61,159 nucleotides of DNA, from the NCBI GenBank assembly GCA_910585685.1, contig CAJUEO010000011.1, positions 1 through 61,159 on the forward strand, given 5' to 3'. Positions 24,778-32,957 of this stretch are shown here, in pieces (positions within the stretch are counted from its first letter, which is position 1; every line of letters begins with the position of its first letter). The notes beneath the pieces were generated by a model. It did no database searches and was not told the origin of the DNA. It was given only the letters and a program-made list of their open reading frames with translations. This DNA comes from an uncultured Christensenella sp. Its GTDB lineage: Bacteria > Bacillota > Clostridia > Christensenellales > Borkfalkiaceae. Made by a program: the position numbers and the translations under genes.

Positions 24778-25719
24778 ATGAAATTTACCGAACTTACCAT
24801 TCACACTACAAGCGAGGGAAGCGAGCTTGTCGCTGATATTTTGTGGCGCTATACTAATTACGGCGTGGCAATTTCCGACGTAAAGGACGTCATAGCCTTA
24901 CAGCAAAACAAGGTTATGTATTGGGACTATATGGACGAAAGCCTTTTGGAAAACAGGCGCGACGTGCTTGTTAAGGCGTTTATTCCGCTCGACGAAACGG
25001 CTGAAATTTCAAAGCGTATCCGCGAGGATATGGAAGAGCTTTTACATAACTGCAACGGTATAATTTCTGTGGGAACTTTGGAAACTTCCTCTCGTGAAGT
25101 GGAGGGGGACGATTGGATAGAAATTTGGAAAACGCATTTCAGACCGTTGCACATAGGCAGCCGCGTTGTCGTCTGTCCCGAGTGGATTAAATACGAAAAA
25201 CAGCCCGACGAAGAAGTTGTGCTTTTGGACAGCAATATGGCGTTCGGTACGGGAGAGCACGAAACTACTTCGATGTGTTTAAAGCTGTTGCAGGACTATA
25301 TCACAAGCGACAGCGTTTGTCTAGACGTCGGGTGCGGCAGCGGAATTTTGGGAATTTCGGCAATTAAGCTGGGCGCAAAGTACGCCTATCTTACAGACAT
25401 AGACTATGTTGCCGTCGAAAGCGCAAAACACAACTGCGAAATAAACGGCGTGACCGATAAAGTTACAGTAGCGCATGCCAACCTCTTGGACAATGCCGAA
25501 GTCAAAGGTGACATAATGCTTGCAAACATTACCGCCGAAATTTTGTGCGGACTTGCGCTTTCGATACCCAAAAATCTTAAAAACGGCGGAACTTTAATTT
25601 TAAGCGGAATTATAGAAAGCCGTCTCGATATGGTTATAACCGCGTTCTCCGCTCAAAATTTAAAGCTTGAAAAGACGGTCAGGGAGGGGGAGTGGATTGC
25701 TCTTTCGTTTAAGCTATGA
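24778..25719 (+). CDS. prmA: ribosomal protein L11 methyltransferase
   Basis: PrmA trimethylates ribosomal protein L11 using SAM. The N-terminal substrate-recognition domain (MKFTELTIHTTSEGSELVAD) is followed by the AFGTGEHETT motif and the SAM site LDVGCGSGILGISAIKLGA (about residues 183-201), then LANITAEIL. The start at 24778 follows a GAGGT ribosome-binding site. A longer reading from 24730 lacks support. The length is 313 residues. It overlaps rsmE by 4 nt, and the prmA-rsmE-mtaB order is classic for Firmicutes. Confidence 0.95.
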   Translation: MKFTELTIHTTSEGSELVADILWRYTNYGVAISDVKDVIALQQNKVMYWDYMDESLLENRRDVLVKAFIPLDETAEISKRIREDMEELLHNCNGIISVGTLETSSREVEGDDWIEIWKTHFRPLHIGSRVVVCPEWIKYEKQPDEEVVLLDSNMAFGTGEHETTSMCLKLLQDYITSDSVCLDVGCGSGILGISAIKLGAKYAYLTDIDYVAVESAKHNCEINGVTDKVTVAHANLLDNAEVKGDIMLANITAEILCGLALSIPKNLKNGGTLILSGIIESRLDMVITAFSAQNLKLEKTVREGEWIALSFKL

Positions 25720-26444
25720 GTACTCCCAAAAGATTTTTTATTGAAAGTTTGAACTACCCCGTAGACACGGTTGCCGTGCTTGAAGGGGAAGAGTTTATTC
25801 ACGCAAAAACCGTACTGCGCGTTGAAGAGGGCAGTGAAATCGTTCTTTTGGACGGCAGCGGAAACGAGTACACGGCAATAGTAGTAAAAGTTGAGAAACA
25901 CCGTTTGTCGGCGCATATTACGGGGGTAACCGAGGGAGATAAAGAACCTGAGCAGCAAATTTACCTTTTGTGCGGTGCCTTAAAAGGGGATAAAACAGAG
26001 CTTATTGTTCAAAAAGCCTGCGAGCTGGGCGTAAGCAAAATCGGCGTATTCACTTCCGAATACTGTTCTGCGTATATGAGCGATAACAAGCTTGAAAGGT
26101 TAAAAAAAGTTGCGCGCGAGGCGGCTAAGCAGTGCCTGCGTTCTCGCGCTCCCGAAATACTCTATTTCGACAATCTTTCCGCCGCTCTTTCCTCTGCCGA
26201 AAGCTATAACAACAAGCTGTTTGCCTGCGAGTTTTTGTCGCATTCGGACGGGGATATGTCCCGTTTAAGCGGCTCTACGGCTGTTGTCGTGGGCAGCGAG
26301 GGCGGATTTTCGGAAAATGAATTTAAGCTTGCAAAACAGCTCGGCTATTGCGGCATTTCGCTAGGCAAACGCATTCTCCGCGCCGAAACGGCGTGTATTG
26401 CCGTCTGCACGCTCGTCGCGTATTCTTTGGGGGAACTTAAATGA
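25716..26444 (+). CDS. rsmE: 16S rRNA (uracil(1498)-N3)-methyltransferase
   Basis: This SPOUT-class methyltransferase is 242 residues long. It has an N-terminal PUA-like domain (RFFIE, HAKTVLRVEEGSEIVLLDG) and the knotted SAM-binding region VVGSEGGFSENEF plus LGKRILRAETA. ATGA overlaps on both sides show tight coupling with prmA and mtaB. Confidence 0.95.
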   Translation: MSTPKRFFIESLNYPVDTVAVLEGEEFIHAKTVLRVEEGSEIVLLDGSGNEYTAIVVKVEKHRLSAHITGVTEGDKEPEQQIYLLCGALKGDKTELIVQKACELGVSKIGVFTSEYCSAYMSDNKLERLKKVAREAAKQCLRSRAPEILYFDNLSAALSSAESYNNKLFACEFLSHSDGDMSRLSGSTAVVVGSEGGFSENEFKLAKQLGYCGISLGKRILRAETACIAVCTLVAYSLGELK

Positions 26445-27655
26445 AAGCCGTAGTATTTACGCTCGGCTGTAAGGTAAACGAGGTCGAAAGCGCGGCTATA
26501 ATGTCCTCGCTTGAAAAGATGGGCTTTGAGGTTTCGGACAAGCTTTCTTTTGCCGATATCTACGTTCTCAACACCTGCGCGGTAACTCGCGAAGCCGAAA
26601 AAAAGAGCCGTCAGCTTGTCGCAAGGGTAAAAAAGTTTAATGCCGACGCGCAAATTTTTGTGTGCGGTTGCGCTTCCGAAAAGAATTGCTCCGCTTTTGA
26701 AGAAAAGGGCGTGACCTTTGTAACGGGTGCACAGCGCAAGCAAGAGATAGTCGAAAAAATTTCACTGCTCTATTCAAAAGAAAATTGCGGCTTATCTTTC
26801 CCCAAACAAACTAAGACAAGGGCGTTTATAAAGGTACAGGACGGCTGCAATAATTTCTGTTCTTACTGTATAATTCCGTATCTGCGCGGTAGGGAAAAAT
26901 CGCGTAAAGTCGAGGATATATTGGGTGAAATCGCTGAGTGCGACAGTCCGGAAATAGTAATTACGGGCATAAATATTTCCTCTTACGGCTATGACGCAGT
27001 AACTTTAACCGACCTCATAAAGTCGCTTTCCCCCGTCAAAAAGCGCATAAGGCTCGGCTCGCTCGAATGCAACGTAATTGACGAAGAGCTTCTTTCCGCG
27101 CTTGGCGCGTTATACGACTTTGCACCGCAGTTTCATCTGTCCTTGCAGAGCGGCTCGTCCAAAGTGTTGAAGTCGATGAACAGACACTACACGCGCGAAG
27201 AGTATATAAAAAAATGTAACCTGATCTATAAATACTTTCCCTCGGCGGCAATAACTACCGACATAATTGTCGGCTTTGCTACCGAAACTGAGGAGGACTT
27301 TGCCGAAAGCTTGTCTATAATCGAAGAGGTCGGCTTTGCCAGAGTTCACGCCTTTGCGTTTTCTCCCAGGGAGGGCACGCAGGCTTTTAAGCTTAAAGAT
27401 TTACCTCCCGAAATAAAAAGCCAAAGGCTGCATAAGCTTTTGTCGGCTTCTGCGCTTTCAACCCAAAAATATATAAATAAGTTTTTGAATAAACCGCTCG
27501 AAGTAATTGCCGAAGAGCGCGACGGCAAGCTTTGGACGGGCTACACGGGCAACTATATAAAAGTTTATGTAGACGCGCAATTGACGTCCGGTAAAAAATA
27601 CGGTATAGTTTTGACATCTGCATACAAGGACGGAGCGTATGCTCAACTAATTTAA
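26441..27655 (+). CDS. mtaB: tRNA t6A37 methylthiotransferase
   Basis: MtaB converts t6A to ms2t6A at position 37 of tRNAs. The N-terminal UPF0004 domain starts FTLGCKVNEVES with conserved cysteines (Cys10, Cys46, Cys79 regions). The radical-SAM motif is CNNFCSYC (about residues 137-144), followed by IPYLRG. A TRAM-like C-terminal domain is present. At 404 residues it is slightly short for the family but has all expected motifs. Confidence 0.93.
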   Translation: MKAVVFTLGCKVNEVESAAIMSSLEKMGFEVSDKLSFADIYVLNTCAVTREAEKKSRQLVARVKKFNADAQIFVCGCASEKNCSAFEEKGVTFVTGAQRKQEIVEKISLLYSKENCGLSFPKQTKTRAFIKVQDGCNNFCSYCIIPYLRGREKSRKVEDILGEIAECDSPEIVITGINISSYGYDAVTLTDLIKSLSPVKKRIRLGSLECNVIDEELLSALGALYDFAPQFHLSLQSGSSKVLKSMNRHYTREEYIKKCNLIYKYFPSAAITTDIIVGFATETEEDFAESLSIIEEVGFARVHAFAFSPREGTQAFKLKDLPPEIKSQRLHKLLSASALSTQKYINKFLNKPLEVIAEERDGKLWTGYTGNYIKVYVDAQLTSGKKYGIVLTSAYKDGAYAQLI

Positions 27656-27678
27656 ATGATCGTGAAGGAGAAAATACA

Positions 27679-28017
27679 ATGCTGAACGATAACTGCATAT
27701 TCTGTAAAATCATAAAGGGAGAAATCCCTTCGCAAAAGGTGTATGAAGACGATAAAATGCTCGTTTTCCGCGACATCGAACCTAAGGCAAAAATTCATTT
27801 GCTTGCAATCGGAAAAGAGCATTTCAAGCTTCTTTCCGAAATGGACGCCGAACGAGCCGAGCTTGTCAAGTATATGCTTATAAAGATACCCGAAATAGCC
27901 AAAGCCAACGGCTGTGAAAACGGTTACCGCCTTGTAATCAATCAAGGGGAGGACGCCGGTCAGACGGTGTTCCACTTGCACATTCATATACTCGGCGGAG
28001 AAACGCTCGGTTGGTAG
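27679..28017 (+). CDS. histidine triad (HIT/HINT) family protein
   Basis: The 112-residue protein starts CIFCKIIKGEIPS and ends with the triad HLHIHILGG. HINT proteins hydrolyse aminoacyl- or phosphoramidate nucleotides. The zinc-like Cys-x-x-Cys at the start is common in bacterial members. It follows mtaB by 23 nt with a GAAGGAG ribosome-binding site, an arrangement seen in many Firmicutes. Confidence 0.95.
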   Translation: MLNDNCIFCKIIKGEIPSQKVYEDDKMLVFRDIEPKAKIHLLAIGKEHFKLLSEMDAERAELVKYMLIKIPEIAKANGCENGYRLVINQGEDAGQTVFHLHIHILGGETLGW

Positions 28018-28027
28018 AGGTATTAAG

Positions 28028-28849
28028 ATGATTTATACGATTAGAAACGAAGTTTTGTCGCTGTCCGTTGACACCGAAGGCGGAAGTATGGTTTCTTTGA
28101 ATTATCGTGGAGAAGAGCGGCTTTGGCAGGGCGGTGCCGCCTGGAAAAGTCGCGACGTAGTAATTTTTCCCATAGTCGGACACGCCGGAGAATACGAGGC
28201 GGAGGGCGCAACTTTTGCACCTGAGTCGCACGGCGTTGCAAGGTATGCTTCGTTCAGATTTATCGAAAAGAGCGCCGACAAAATTATTTTGGGCTTTACC
28301 GACAACGAGCAGACAAAAAAGACTTATCCTTACTCGTTCGACTTTGAAATTTGTTATAAGCTGATTGCAAATTCAGTGACAGTCACATATACAGTGCGTT
28401 CGAAATCGGGTAAAATTCCCTTTTATGTCGGCGGTCATCCAGGGCTTGTCGCGCCGAAGGGAGAGGCATTAATCGAGTTTGAAAACGAGGAACAGCCCGT
28501 TATGTATCCGCTCGGCACGGGAGAGGGAGCAAGTATCGGCAAGATTAAAAGGTTTGTTGCCAATAAGGATTTTTTCAGGCAATGTAAAACTTTACAACTC
28601 GGCAACCTTTCGGGCGGTAAGATTTTTGCAAAAACCGTCGACGGTTTTACTTATGCTTTCAAATCAAATTGCCCCGTATTTGCGTTTTGGAGCAACGAGG
28701 ACGGCGGAGAATATGTTTGCGTCGAACCCTGGTGGGGCATAAACGACTATGACGGCGCCCCGAAAGAGCTTTCAAAAAAGCCGTTTATAAATTTTGCCGA
28801 CGAAGGCGGAAAAAGTTTTTCATACACCTTGACTATAGATAGAGATTGA
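28028..28849 (+). CDS. aldose 1-epimerase-like protein (galactose mutarotase superfamily, LacX type)
   Basis: The 273-residue protein has the supersandwich mutarotase layout. It begins YTIRNEVLSLSVDTEGGSMVSL, has the Arg-containing FPIVG and SHGVAR segments, the HPG motif (GGHPGLVAP) and a C-terminal EPWWG-x-x-D-Y. This pattern fits LacX-like mutarotase homologues of uncertain sugar specificity. It lies 10 nt after the HIT gene, with an AGAGG ribosome-binding site, and ends at a strong terminator. Confidence 0.87.
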   Translation: MIYTIRNEVLSLSVDTEGGSMVSLNYRGEERLWQGGAAWKSRDVVIFPIVGHAGEYEAEGATFAPESHGVARYASFRFIEKSADKIILGFTDNEQTKKTYPYSFDFEICYKLIANSVTVTYTVRSKSGKIPFYVGGHPGLVAPKGEALIEFENEEQPVMYPLGTGEGASIGKIKRFVANKDFFRQCKTLQLGNLSGGKIFAKTVDGFTYAFKSNCPVFAFWSNEDGGEYVCVEPWWGINDYDGAPKELSKKPFINFADEGGKSFSYTLTIDRD

Positions 28850-28853
28850 TAAT

Positions 28854-28890
28854 AACAGCGGAAAGCTTGCAAACTTTCCGCTGTTTTTTT
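28854..28890. terminator. intrinsic terminator between the mutarotase gene and the WYL gene
   Basis: A 12-bp perfect stem, AACAGCGGAAAG (28854-28865) with CTTTCCGCTGTT (28874-28885), followed by T-run. The last bases overlap the stop codon of the convergent WYL gene. Confidence 0.92.
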
Positions 28891-29812
28891 ATGCGTTGTT
28901 TTCTGCAATTTTTCTTGCGGCGGCAACAACCCTTTGTCTTAATTCCTCGGGCTGTAAAACTTTCACTGCGCCGCCGAAACTCAAAATTTTATTTACAAGC
29001 GACTCGTCGTCGCGAAGCTTCAAGTTGGAGCAAAACGCGTTTCCGCGCGGCTCTATGTTGTCAATCCCCAACCACTCCTCGGCGTCGGCAATAGAATTTT
29101 TTTCAATCTCGAAAGTGACTTCGGTCAGCTCGTCGTCCTTGTAATAAAAGTTAAGGTCAATATCGTCGCGCGTAAACTCGCGCTTTTTAAACGTCTTGCC
29201 CGTAAACGCAGCCGAGCGTATTCTGCCTATTTTAAATGTTCTAAAATCCTGCTTAGTGTGGCAAAATGCCCAAACATACCAAACGTTCTTTTTAAAAATA
29301 AGCACATACGGGTCGATAATTCGCTTTGAATGTTCTCCCTCGCGCGAAATATAGTCAATCAAAATTTGCTTGGCATAGTTTACGGCTTGCTCGCAGACCG
29401 CCATCTTTTGAGAAAATTTGACTCCGTCCCCCCAGGTTCCTCCGTCGATTATAATGTTGCCGCAAACCGCAAGCTCGCGCTTTTCGTATTTTCGCTTGCT
29501 TTCAAGCTTGTCCCGTGCCGATAGTAGATTTTCGTCGGAAATCTGCGACGACATGGCGTCAAGCGCGTTCAAAACAGCTTCGTATTCCTCTCGCGTAAAA
29601 TACCCCGTGGGCAGACGGTAGGTGTCGGCTATGGTAAGTCCGCCGTACCTGCCGCGCGCAATTTCTATGGGCACACCGCAGCAAACCAACTCGTCGATAT
29701 ATCTGTAAACGCTGCGCACCGAAACTTCATACCTCCGCGCAAGCTCGACCGCAGTAATGCTTCTGCGCTGTAAAAGTAAGTTTAAAATTTTAAGCATTAC
29801 GTCATATTTCAT
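28889..29812 (-). CDS. WYL-domain transcriptional regulator (YafY family)
   Basis: The 307-residue protein has an N-terminal winged HTH (LLQRRSITAVELARRYEVSV, then RSVYRYIDELVCCGVP). A WYL domain at about residues 135-215 includes PYVLIFKKNVWYVWAFCHTK, with WY in place of canonical W-Y-L spacing, followed by a C-terminal extension domain. WYL domains bind nucleic acids or nucleotides as ligands, and regulators of this type often control DNA-stress or defence genes. It is divergent from a pair of tiny ORFs at 29944. Confidence 0.88.
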   Translation of the reverse strand: MKYDVMLKILNLLLQRRSITAVELARRYEVSVRSVYRYIDELVCCGVPIEIARGRYGGLTIADTYRLPTGYFTREEYEAVLNALDAMSSQISDENLLSARDKLESKRKYEKRELAVCGNIIIDGGTWGDGVKFSQKMAVCEQAVNYAKQILIDYISREGEHSKRIIDPYVLIFKKNVWYVWAFCHTKQDFRTFKIGRIRSAAFTGKTFKKREFTRDDIDLNFYYKDDELTEVTFEIEKNSIADAEEWLGIDNIEPRGNAFCSNLKLRDDESLVNKILSFGGAVKVLQPEELRQRVVAAARKIAENNA

Positions 29813-29882
29813 AGAATAATTTCCTCCCTGTAAAAATACAATAAACAGAAACTAAAATTTTTTTAAATAATTTTATCATACC

Positions 29883-29897
29883 TGACAATTTCTGTCA
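29883..29897. promoter_or_regulatory. palindrome between the WYL gene and the small ORFs
   Basis: TGACA-ATTTC-TGTCA is a 5-bp-arm inverted repeat in the divergent intergenic region. It could be the operator for the adjacent WYL regulator. This is an inference from position only. Confidence 0.4.
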
Positions 29898-29943
29898 AGT
29901 ATTGCGTGTAAAATAGATAATGTAAAATGTAGGAGGAGATAAT

Positions 29944-30144
29944 ATGAATTTTACTCTATATATCGAAAGGCAGAAACAAATTATAAGAACAAGGCACGAA
30001 GGAGAAACTTTTTTAATCGATAAGGGGGAGTGCATTCGCGTAAACGAGTGCGAGCGTCTGTTTTTGGAGCTTTCCAATTCCAAAGGTCTAAATATGCGCG
30101 AAAGACAAGCCTATGCCGGACGAAAAGTTGAAAGAGCGGTATGA
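29944..30144 (+). CDS. hypothetical small protein, 66 residues
   Basis: I do not recognise it. Translation looks real: AGGAGGAG lies 7 nt before the ATG. The protein is basic and Arg-rich (IERQKQIIRTRHEGETFLID, RERQAYAGRKVERAV) with no membrane segment. Its stop overlaps the ATG of a 26-codon ORF (ATGA). It is divergent from the WYL gene and may be controlled by it. Confidence 0.65.
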   Translation: MNFTLYIERQKQIIRTRHEGETFLIDKGECIRVNECERLFLELSNSKGLNMRERQAYAGRKVERAV

Positions 30145-30221
30145 ACAAATATATAAAAAAAGTAATAAATACGGCGTTTGTATGCGCGGCTTTGATTTTT
30201 TCCGCGGCGCTTATCTTTTAA
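30141..30221 (+). CDS. putative 26-residue hydrophobic microprotein
   Basis: The ORF starts at an ATG overlapping the previous stop (ATGA). It encodes MNKYIKKVINT followed by a hydrophobic run, VCAALIFSAALIF, and stops at a TAA that sits within a terminator hairpin. A positively charged start plus one membrane helix is typical of bacterial membrane microproteins. It could equally be a decayed signal peptide. The only support is coupling and composition. Confidence 0.4.
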   Translation: MNKYIKKVINTAFVCAALIFSAALIF

Positions 30222-30255
30222 AAAGATAAGCGAGCGTGTTGCGCTCGCTTAAATT
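30209..30255. terminator. double hairpin terminator after the small ORFs / ABC importer
   Basis: A first hairpin, CGCTTATCTTTT/AAAAGATAAGCG (30209-30232), overlaps a second, AAGCGAGCG-TGTTG-CGCTCGCTT (30228-30250), followed by AAATTTTATT. On the minus strand the second hairpin is followed by ATCTTTTT, so the element can serve both converging units. Confidence 0.8.
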
Positions 30256-30275
30256 TTATTAATTCAAAGTAAAAG

Positions 30276-31076
30276 CTATTTTGAAATTCTTTTTTCCACA
30301 AGTGCAATTATACCGTACATACCTCCGGCAAGCAGGCATAGAATAAACGTCGCAGCCATAACCAGGTCTAATTTGAACACCTGACCGCCGTAGACTATGA
30401 GGTAGCCGAGTCCGGCTTTGGAAACGATATACTCTCCCATAATCGAACCTATCCAGGCAAGCCCGACGGCAACTTTCAGCGTGTTTATAAGGGTAGGCAG
30501 TGAAGCCGGTATAATAAGCTTTCGCAAAGTGGTAAGCTTTGACGCTCCCATCGATTTCATAAGAAGCAGTTTTGTTTTATCTACCGCGATAAATCCCGAA
30601 AGCATATTCATTATACACACTATAATCGAAACGAGCACAGTCATAAATATTATTGCGTCGTAGCCCGTGCCTATCCATATGATAATCAAAGGTCCGAGCG
30701 CAATTTTGGGTAGGGAATTGAGCACCACTATATACGGCTCCAACACTTTTCGTAAAGTGTCGCTTGCCCAAAGTGCAACGGCTATTGCGTAGCCTAAAAC
30801 CACGGCAATCAAAAAACCTAAAAACGTTTCCATTAGCGTTATGCCTATGTGGTGGAAAAGCGTGCCGTCGGCATATAGCGAGGCGCAGGTTTTCATTACC
30901 CTTGAAGGGGAGCTCGTTATAAACGGGTCGATGATTTTAAGCTGGGCAAACAGTTCCCAAAACCCCAAAATTAAAATGAGTATCATACAGCGCGACACGT
31001 TAATTATAATTTTTTTATTGCGCACTTTTTTGAGATACGCTATGTGTTCGCGCGAAAAATCAGTATTTTTTTTCAT
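30276..31076 (-). CDS. ABC transporter permease, NitT/TauT (SsuC) family
   Basis: The 266-residue protein has about six transmembrane helices and the cytoplasmic loop motif EPYIVVLNSLPKIALGPLII, plus GASKLTTLRKLIIPASLPTLI, the EAA loop that docks on the ATPase. I chose the ATG at 31076, preceded by GAGG, over an ATG eight codons upstream. It is the last gene of a substrate-binding protein, ATPase, permease operon. Confidence 0.9.
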   Translation of the reverse strand: MKKNTDFSREHIAYLKKVRNKKIIINVSRCMILILILGFWELFAQLKIIDPFITSSPSRVMKTCASLYADGTLFHHIGITLMETFLGFLIAVVLGYAIAVALWASDTLRKVLEPYIVVLNSLPKIALGPLIIIWIGTGYDAIIFMTVLVSIIVCIMNMLSGFIAVDKTKLLLMKSMGASKLTTLRKLIIPASLPTLINTLKVAVGLAWIGSIMGEYIVSKAGLGYLIVYGGQVFKLDLVMAATFILCLLAGGMYGIIALVEKRISK

Positions 31077-31105
31077 ATGTTTTTCCTCGGAACCCGACAT
31101 TGACT

Positions 31106-31831
31106 CTATATGCCGAGTTCTTTTCTTAAAATTTCAAAAGTTTGGGCAAACTCTCCGCACTCGCGCCTGTTTTTCGGCACGTTGCCACCGAAATTAATGG
31201 GGTGTACGGCTATTACCGTTGCCGGCCGTTTTGATAAAACAACCACCTTGTCGGAAAGCGCAATTGCCTCCGAAATGTCGTGCGTAACAAGCAGCGCCGT
31301 CTTTTTTTCGCTTTTGATTATGCCTTGCACGTCGTCGCAGACTTCCAGCCTCGTCTGATAGTCGAGCGCGGAAAAAGGTTCGTCCAATAAAAGAATTTCG
31401 GGTTCGGCGGCAAGCGTGCGTATGAGCGCAACTCGCTGTCGCATACCGCCTGAAAGCTCTTTCGGGGTCTTTTTCAAAAAGTCTTTAAGTCCGTATTTTA
31501 CGGCAAGTTCAACTGCTTTTTCTCTCTTTTCGGGGGTGTTGCGCTTTTTTACCTCCAAGGGTAGAAATATGTTTCCCTCGACGGTGCGCCAGGGGAACAG
31601 CGCGTCGCGTTGCAACATATATCCGAACTCTCCGTTTCCGCGTAAAACTTCACCCGAGGACGGAGCTAAAAGTCCTGCGGCAAGTGAAAGTATGGTCGTT
31701 TTTCCGCACCCCGACGGACCTATTACCGAAACAAACTCACCGTTTTCAACGGTAAAATTGAGTTTGTCGACAGCCGTCGTTTCTCCGGCTTTGGTGTGAT
31801 AGGTGTAAGATACGTTTTTAAATTCAAGCAT
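31106..31831 (-). CDS. ABC transporter ATP-binding protein, NitT/TauT (SsuB) family
   Basis: The 241-residue ATPase has Walker A GPSGCGKTT, a Q-loop GYMLQRDALFPWRT, signature LSGGMRQRVALIRTLA, Walker B EILLLDEPFSALD and the switch histidine VTHDISEA. The PWRT wording around the Q-loop is typical of SsuB/TauB/ThiZ-like ATPases. It lies 4 nt after the binding-protein gene. Confidence 0.93.
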   Translation of the reverse strand: MLEFKNVSYTYHTKAGETTAVDKLNFTVENGEFVSVIGPSGCGKTTILSLAAGLLAPSSGEVLRGNGEFGYMLQRDALFPWRTVEGNIFLPLEVKKRNTPEKREKAVELAVKYGLKDFLKKTPKELSGGMRQRVALIRTLAAEPEILLLDEPFSALDYQTRLEVCDDVQGIIKSEKKTALLVTHDISEAIALSDKVVVLSKRPATVIAVHPINFGGNVPKNRRECGEFAQTFEILRKELGI

Positions 31832-31835
31832 ATTT

Positions 31836-32831
31836 TTAAGCGTATATTTCGTTATACACCTTTTGCGCGGTTTCCGTCAGCACAATATCTTTGAAATCGA
31901 CGCGGCGGTCAAGCTCGCCTGCAAGCTCGATAACGTCCTGAAGCCTTGTAAACGCACTCTCTTTCATAGCCATATTGTCAACCCAGGCGTCGATATCTTT
32001 ATAAGTTTTGAGCGAAGCTTTTATGCTTTCAATGCTCGTATCGGCAAAATAACCGTCAAGCTTTTCGGCAACAGTCGAAATATCATTCTCGTTTAGATAT
32101 TTAATTGCCTTTGTTATCGCTCTTAAAAGTCCCTCGATTTTATCTCCGTTCTTTTCTATATAGCTCGACTTAGCCATAAAACAGGTATAGGGAATTTCTC
32201 CCGACTGCTCTCCTACCGAGCCGACGATATAGCCCTTGCCTGCGGCTTGGAAGTCCGAAGCGGAGGGCTCGAACATTGTGCAATAATCTCCGACGTTGCC
32301 CTCGAACGCGGCGGTCATAGAGTTAAAGCTTACTTCCGTTATGAATTTAGGGCTTACGCCGGCATTTTTGCAGACGTATTCAAAGGTCATAAAGGGAACG
32401 CCGCCAGGTCTGCCGGCAAGAATTTCTTTGCCGTCAAGCGATTTCCAGTCGAAATTGTCCTGTTTTGTTCTGCCGACAAGCAAACTGCCGTCGCGCTTAG
32501 TCAATTGACCGAAAACTTTGGGCTGGTCCTCGCTGCCGCCAAGATAAGTATATATAACTGCTTCGGGGCCGCAAAAACCTATGTCTGCGCCGCCCGAAAG
32601 CACGGCAGCCATAGTTTTATCCGCGCCGCCGCCGTTGGTAAGCTCGATTTCAAATCCTTCTTCCTCGAAATATCCCAAAGAATCCGCAAGATACATCGGA
32701 GCATAGAATACCGAGTGTGTTACTTCGTTGATTTTAATGACGGTTTTTCCGTCCTTACAGCCCGTGAACGCAAGAGGTATCATCAGGCAGAAACAGACTG
32801 CAATAATGCAGCTTAAAATTTTCTTTTTCAA
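31836..32831 (-). CDS. ABC transporter substrate-binding lipoprotein (NMT1/ThiY/SsuA-like)
   Basis: The 331-residue protein has a lipoprotein signal peptide with lipobox AFTGC (Cys25) and an SBP fold with HSVFYAPMYLADSLGYFEEE and GGADKTMAAVLSGGADIGFCGPEA. This fits the NMT1/ThiY superfamily, whose members bind thiamine precursors, sulfonates, nitrate or riboflavin. No TPP or other riboswitch precedes it, so the substrate is undetermined. First gene of a three-gene operon, divergent from valS. Confidence 0.88.
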   Translation of the reverse strand: MKKKILSCIIAVCFCLMIPLAFTGCKDGKTVIKINEVTHSVFYAPMYLADSLGYFEEEGFEIELTNGGGADKTMAAVLSGGADIGFCGPEAVIYTYLGGSEDQPKVFGQLTKRDGSLLVGRTKQDNFDWKSLDGKEILAGRPGGVPFMTFEYVCKNAGVSPKFITEVSFNSMTAAFEGNVGDYCTMFEPSASDFQAAGKGYIVGSVGEQSGEIPYTCFMAKSSYIEKNGDKIEGLLRAITKAIKYLNENDISTVAEKLDGYFADTSIESIKASLKTYKDIDAWVDNMAMKESAFTRLQDVIELAGELDRRVDFKDIVLTETAQKVYNEIYA

Positions 32832-32887
32832 TTAAGTTAAAACTCCTTAAAATTTTAATAATACATTTTATGCCGCACCGTTAGCGT

Positions 32888-32916
32888 TTGACAATTTTTG
32901 CGTTTTATTTTATAAT
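32888..32916 (+). promoter_or_regulatory. consensus promoter of valS
   Basis: TTGACA (32888-32893), 17 bp, TATAAT (32911-32916): a perfect sigma-A promoter. The leader is only about 35 nt, so there is no room for a T-box. Confidence 0.85.
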
Positions 32917-32957
32917 AATAACGTATATATAAATTTCCGAGTTTTAAGGAGAGGATT

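Noticed and set aside
28028..28849. True aldose 1-epimerase galM
   Set aside because: The protein fits the broader LacX-like mutarotase superfamily; the gene name galM would claim a specificity the sequence does not show.
32832..32957. T-box leader for valS or TPP/other riboswitch for the divergent ABC importer
   Set aside because: The valS leader from the consensus promoter is about 35 nt, too short for a T-box, and the minus-strand leader shows none of the conserved riboswitch motifs.
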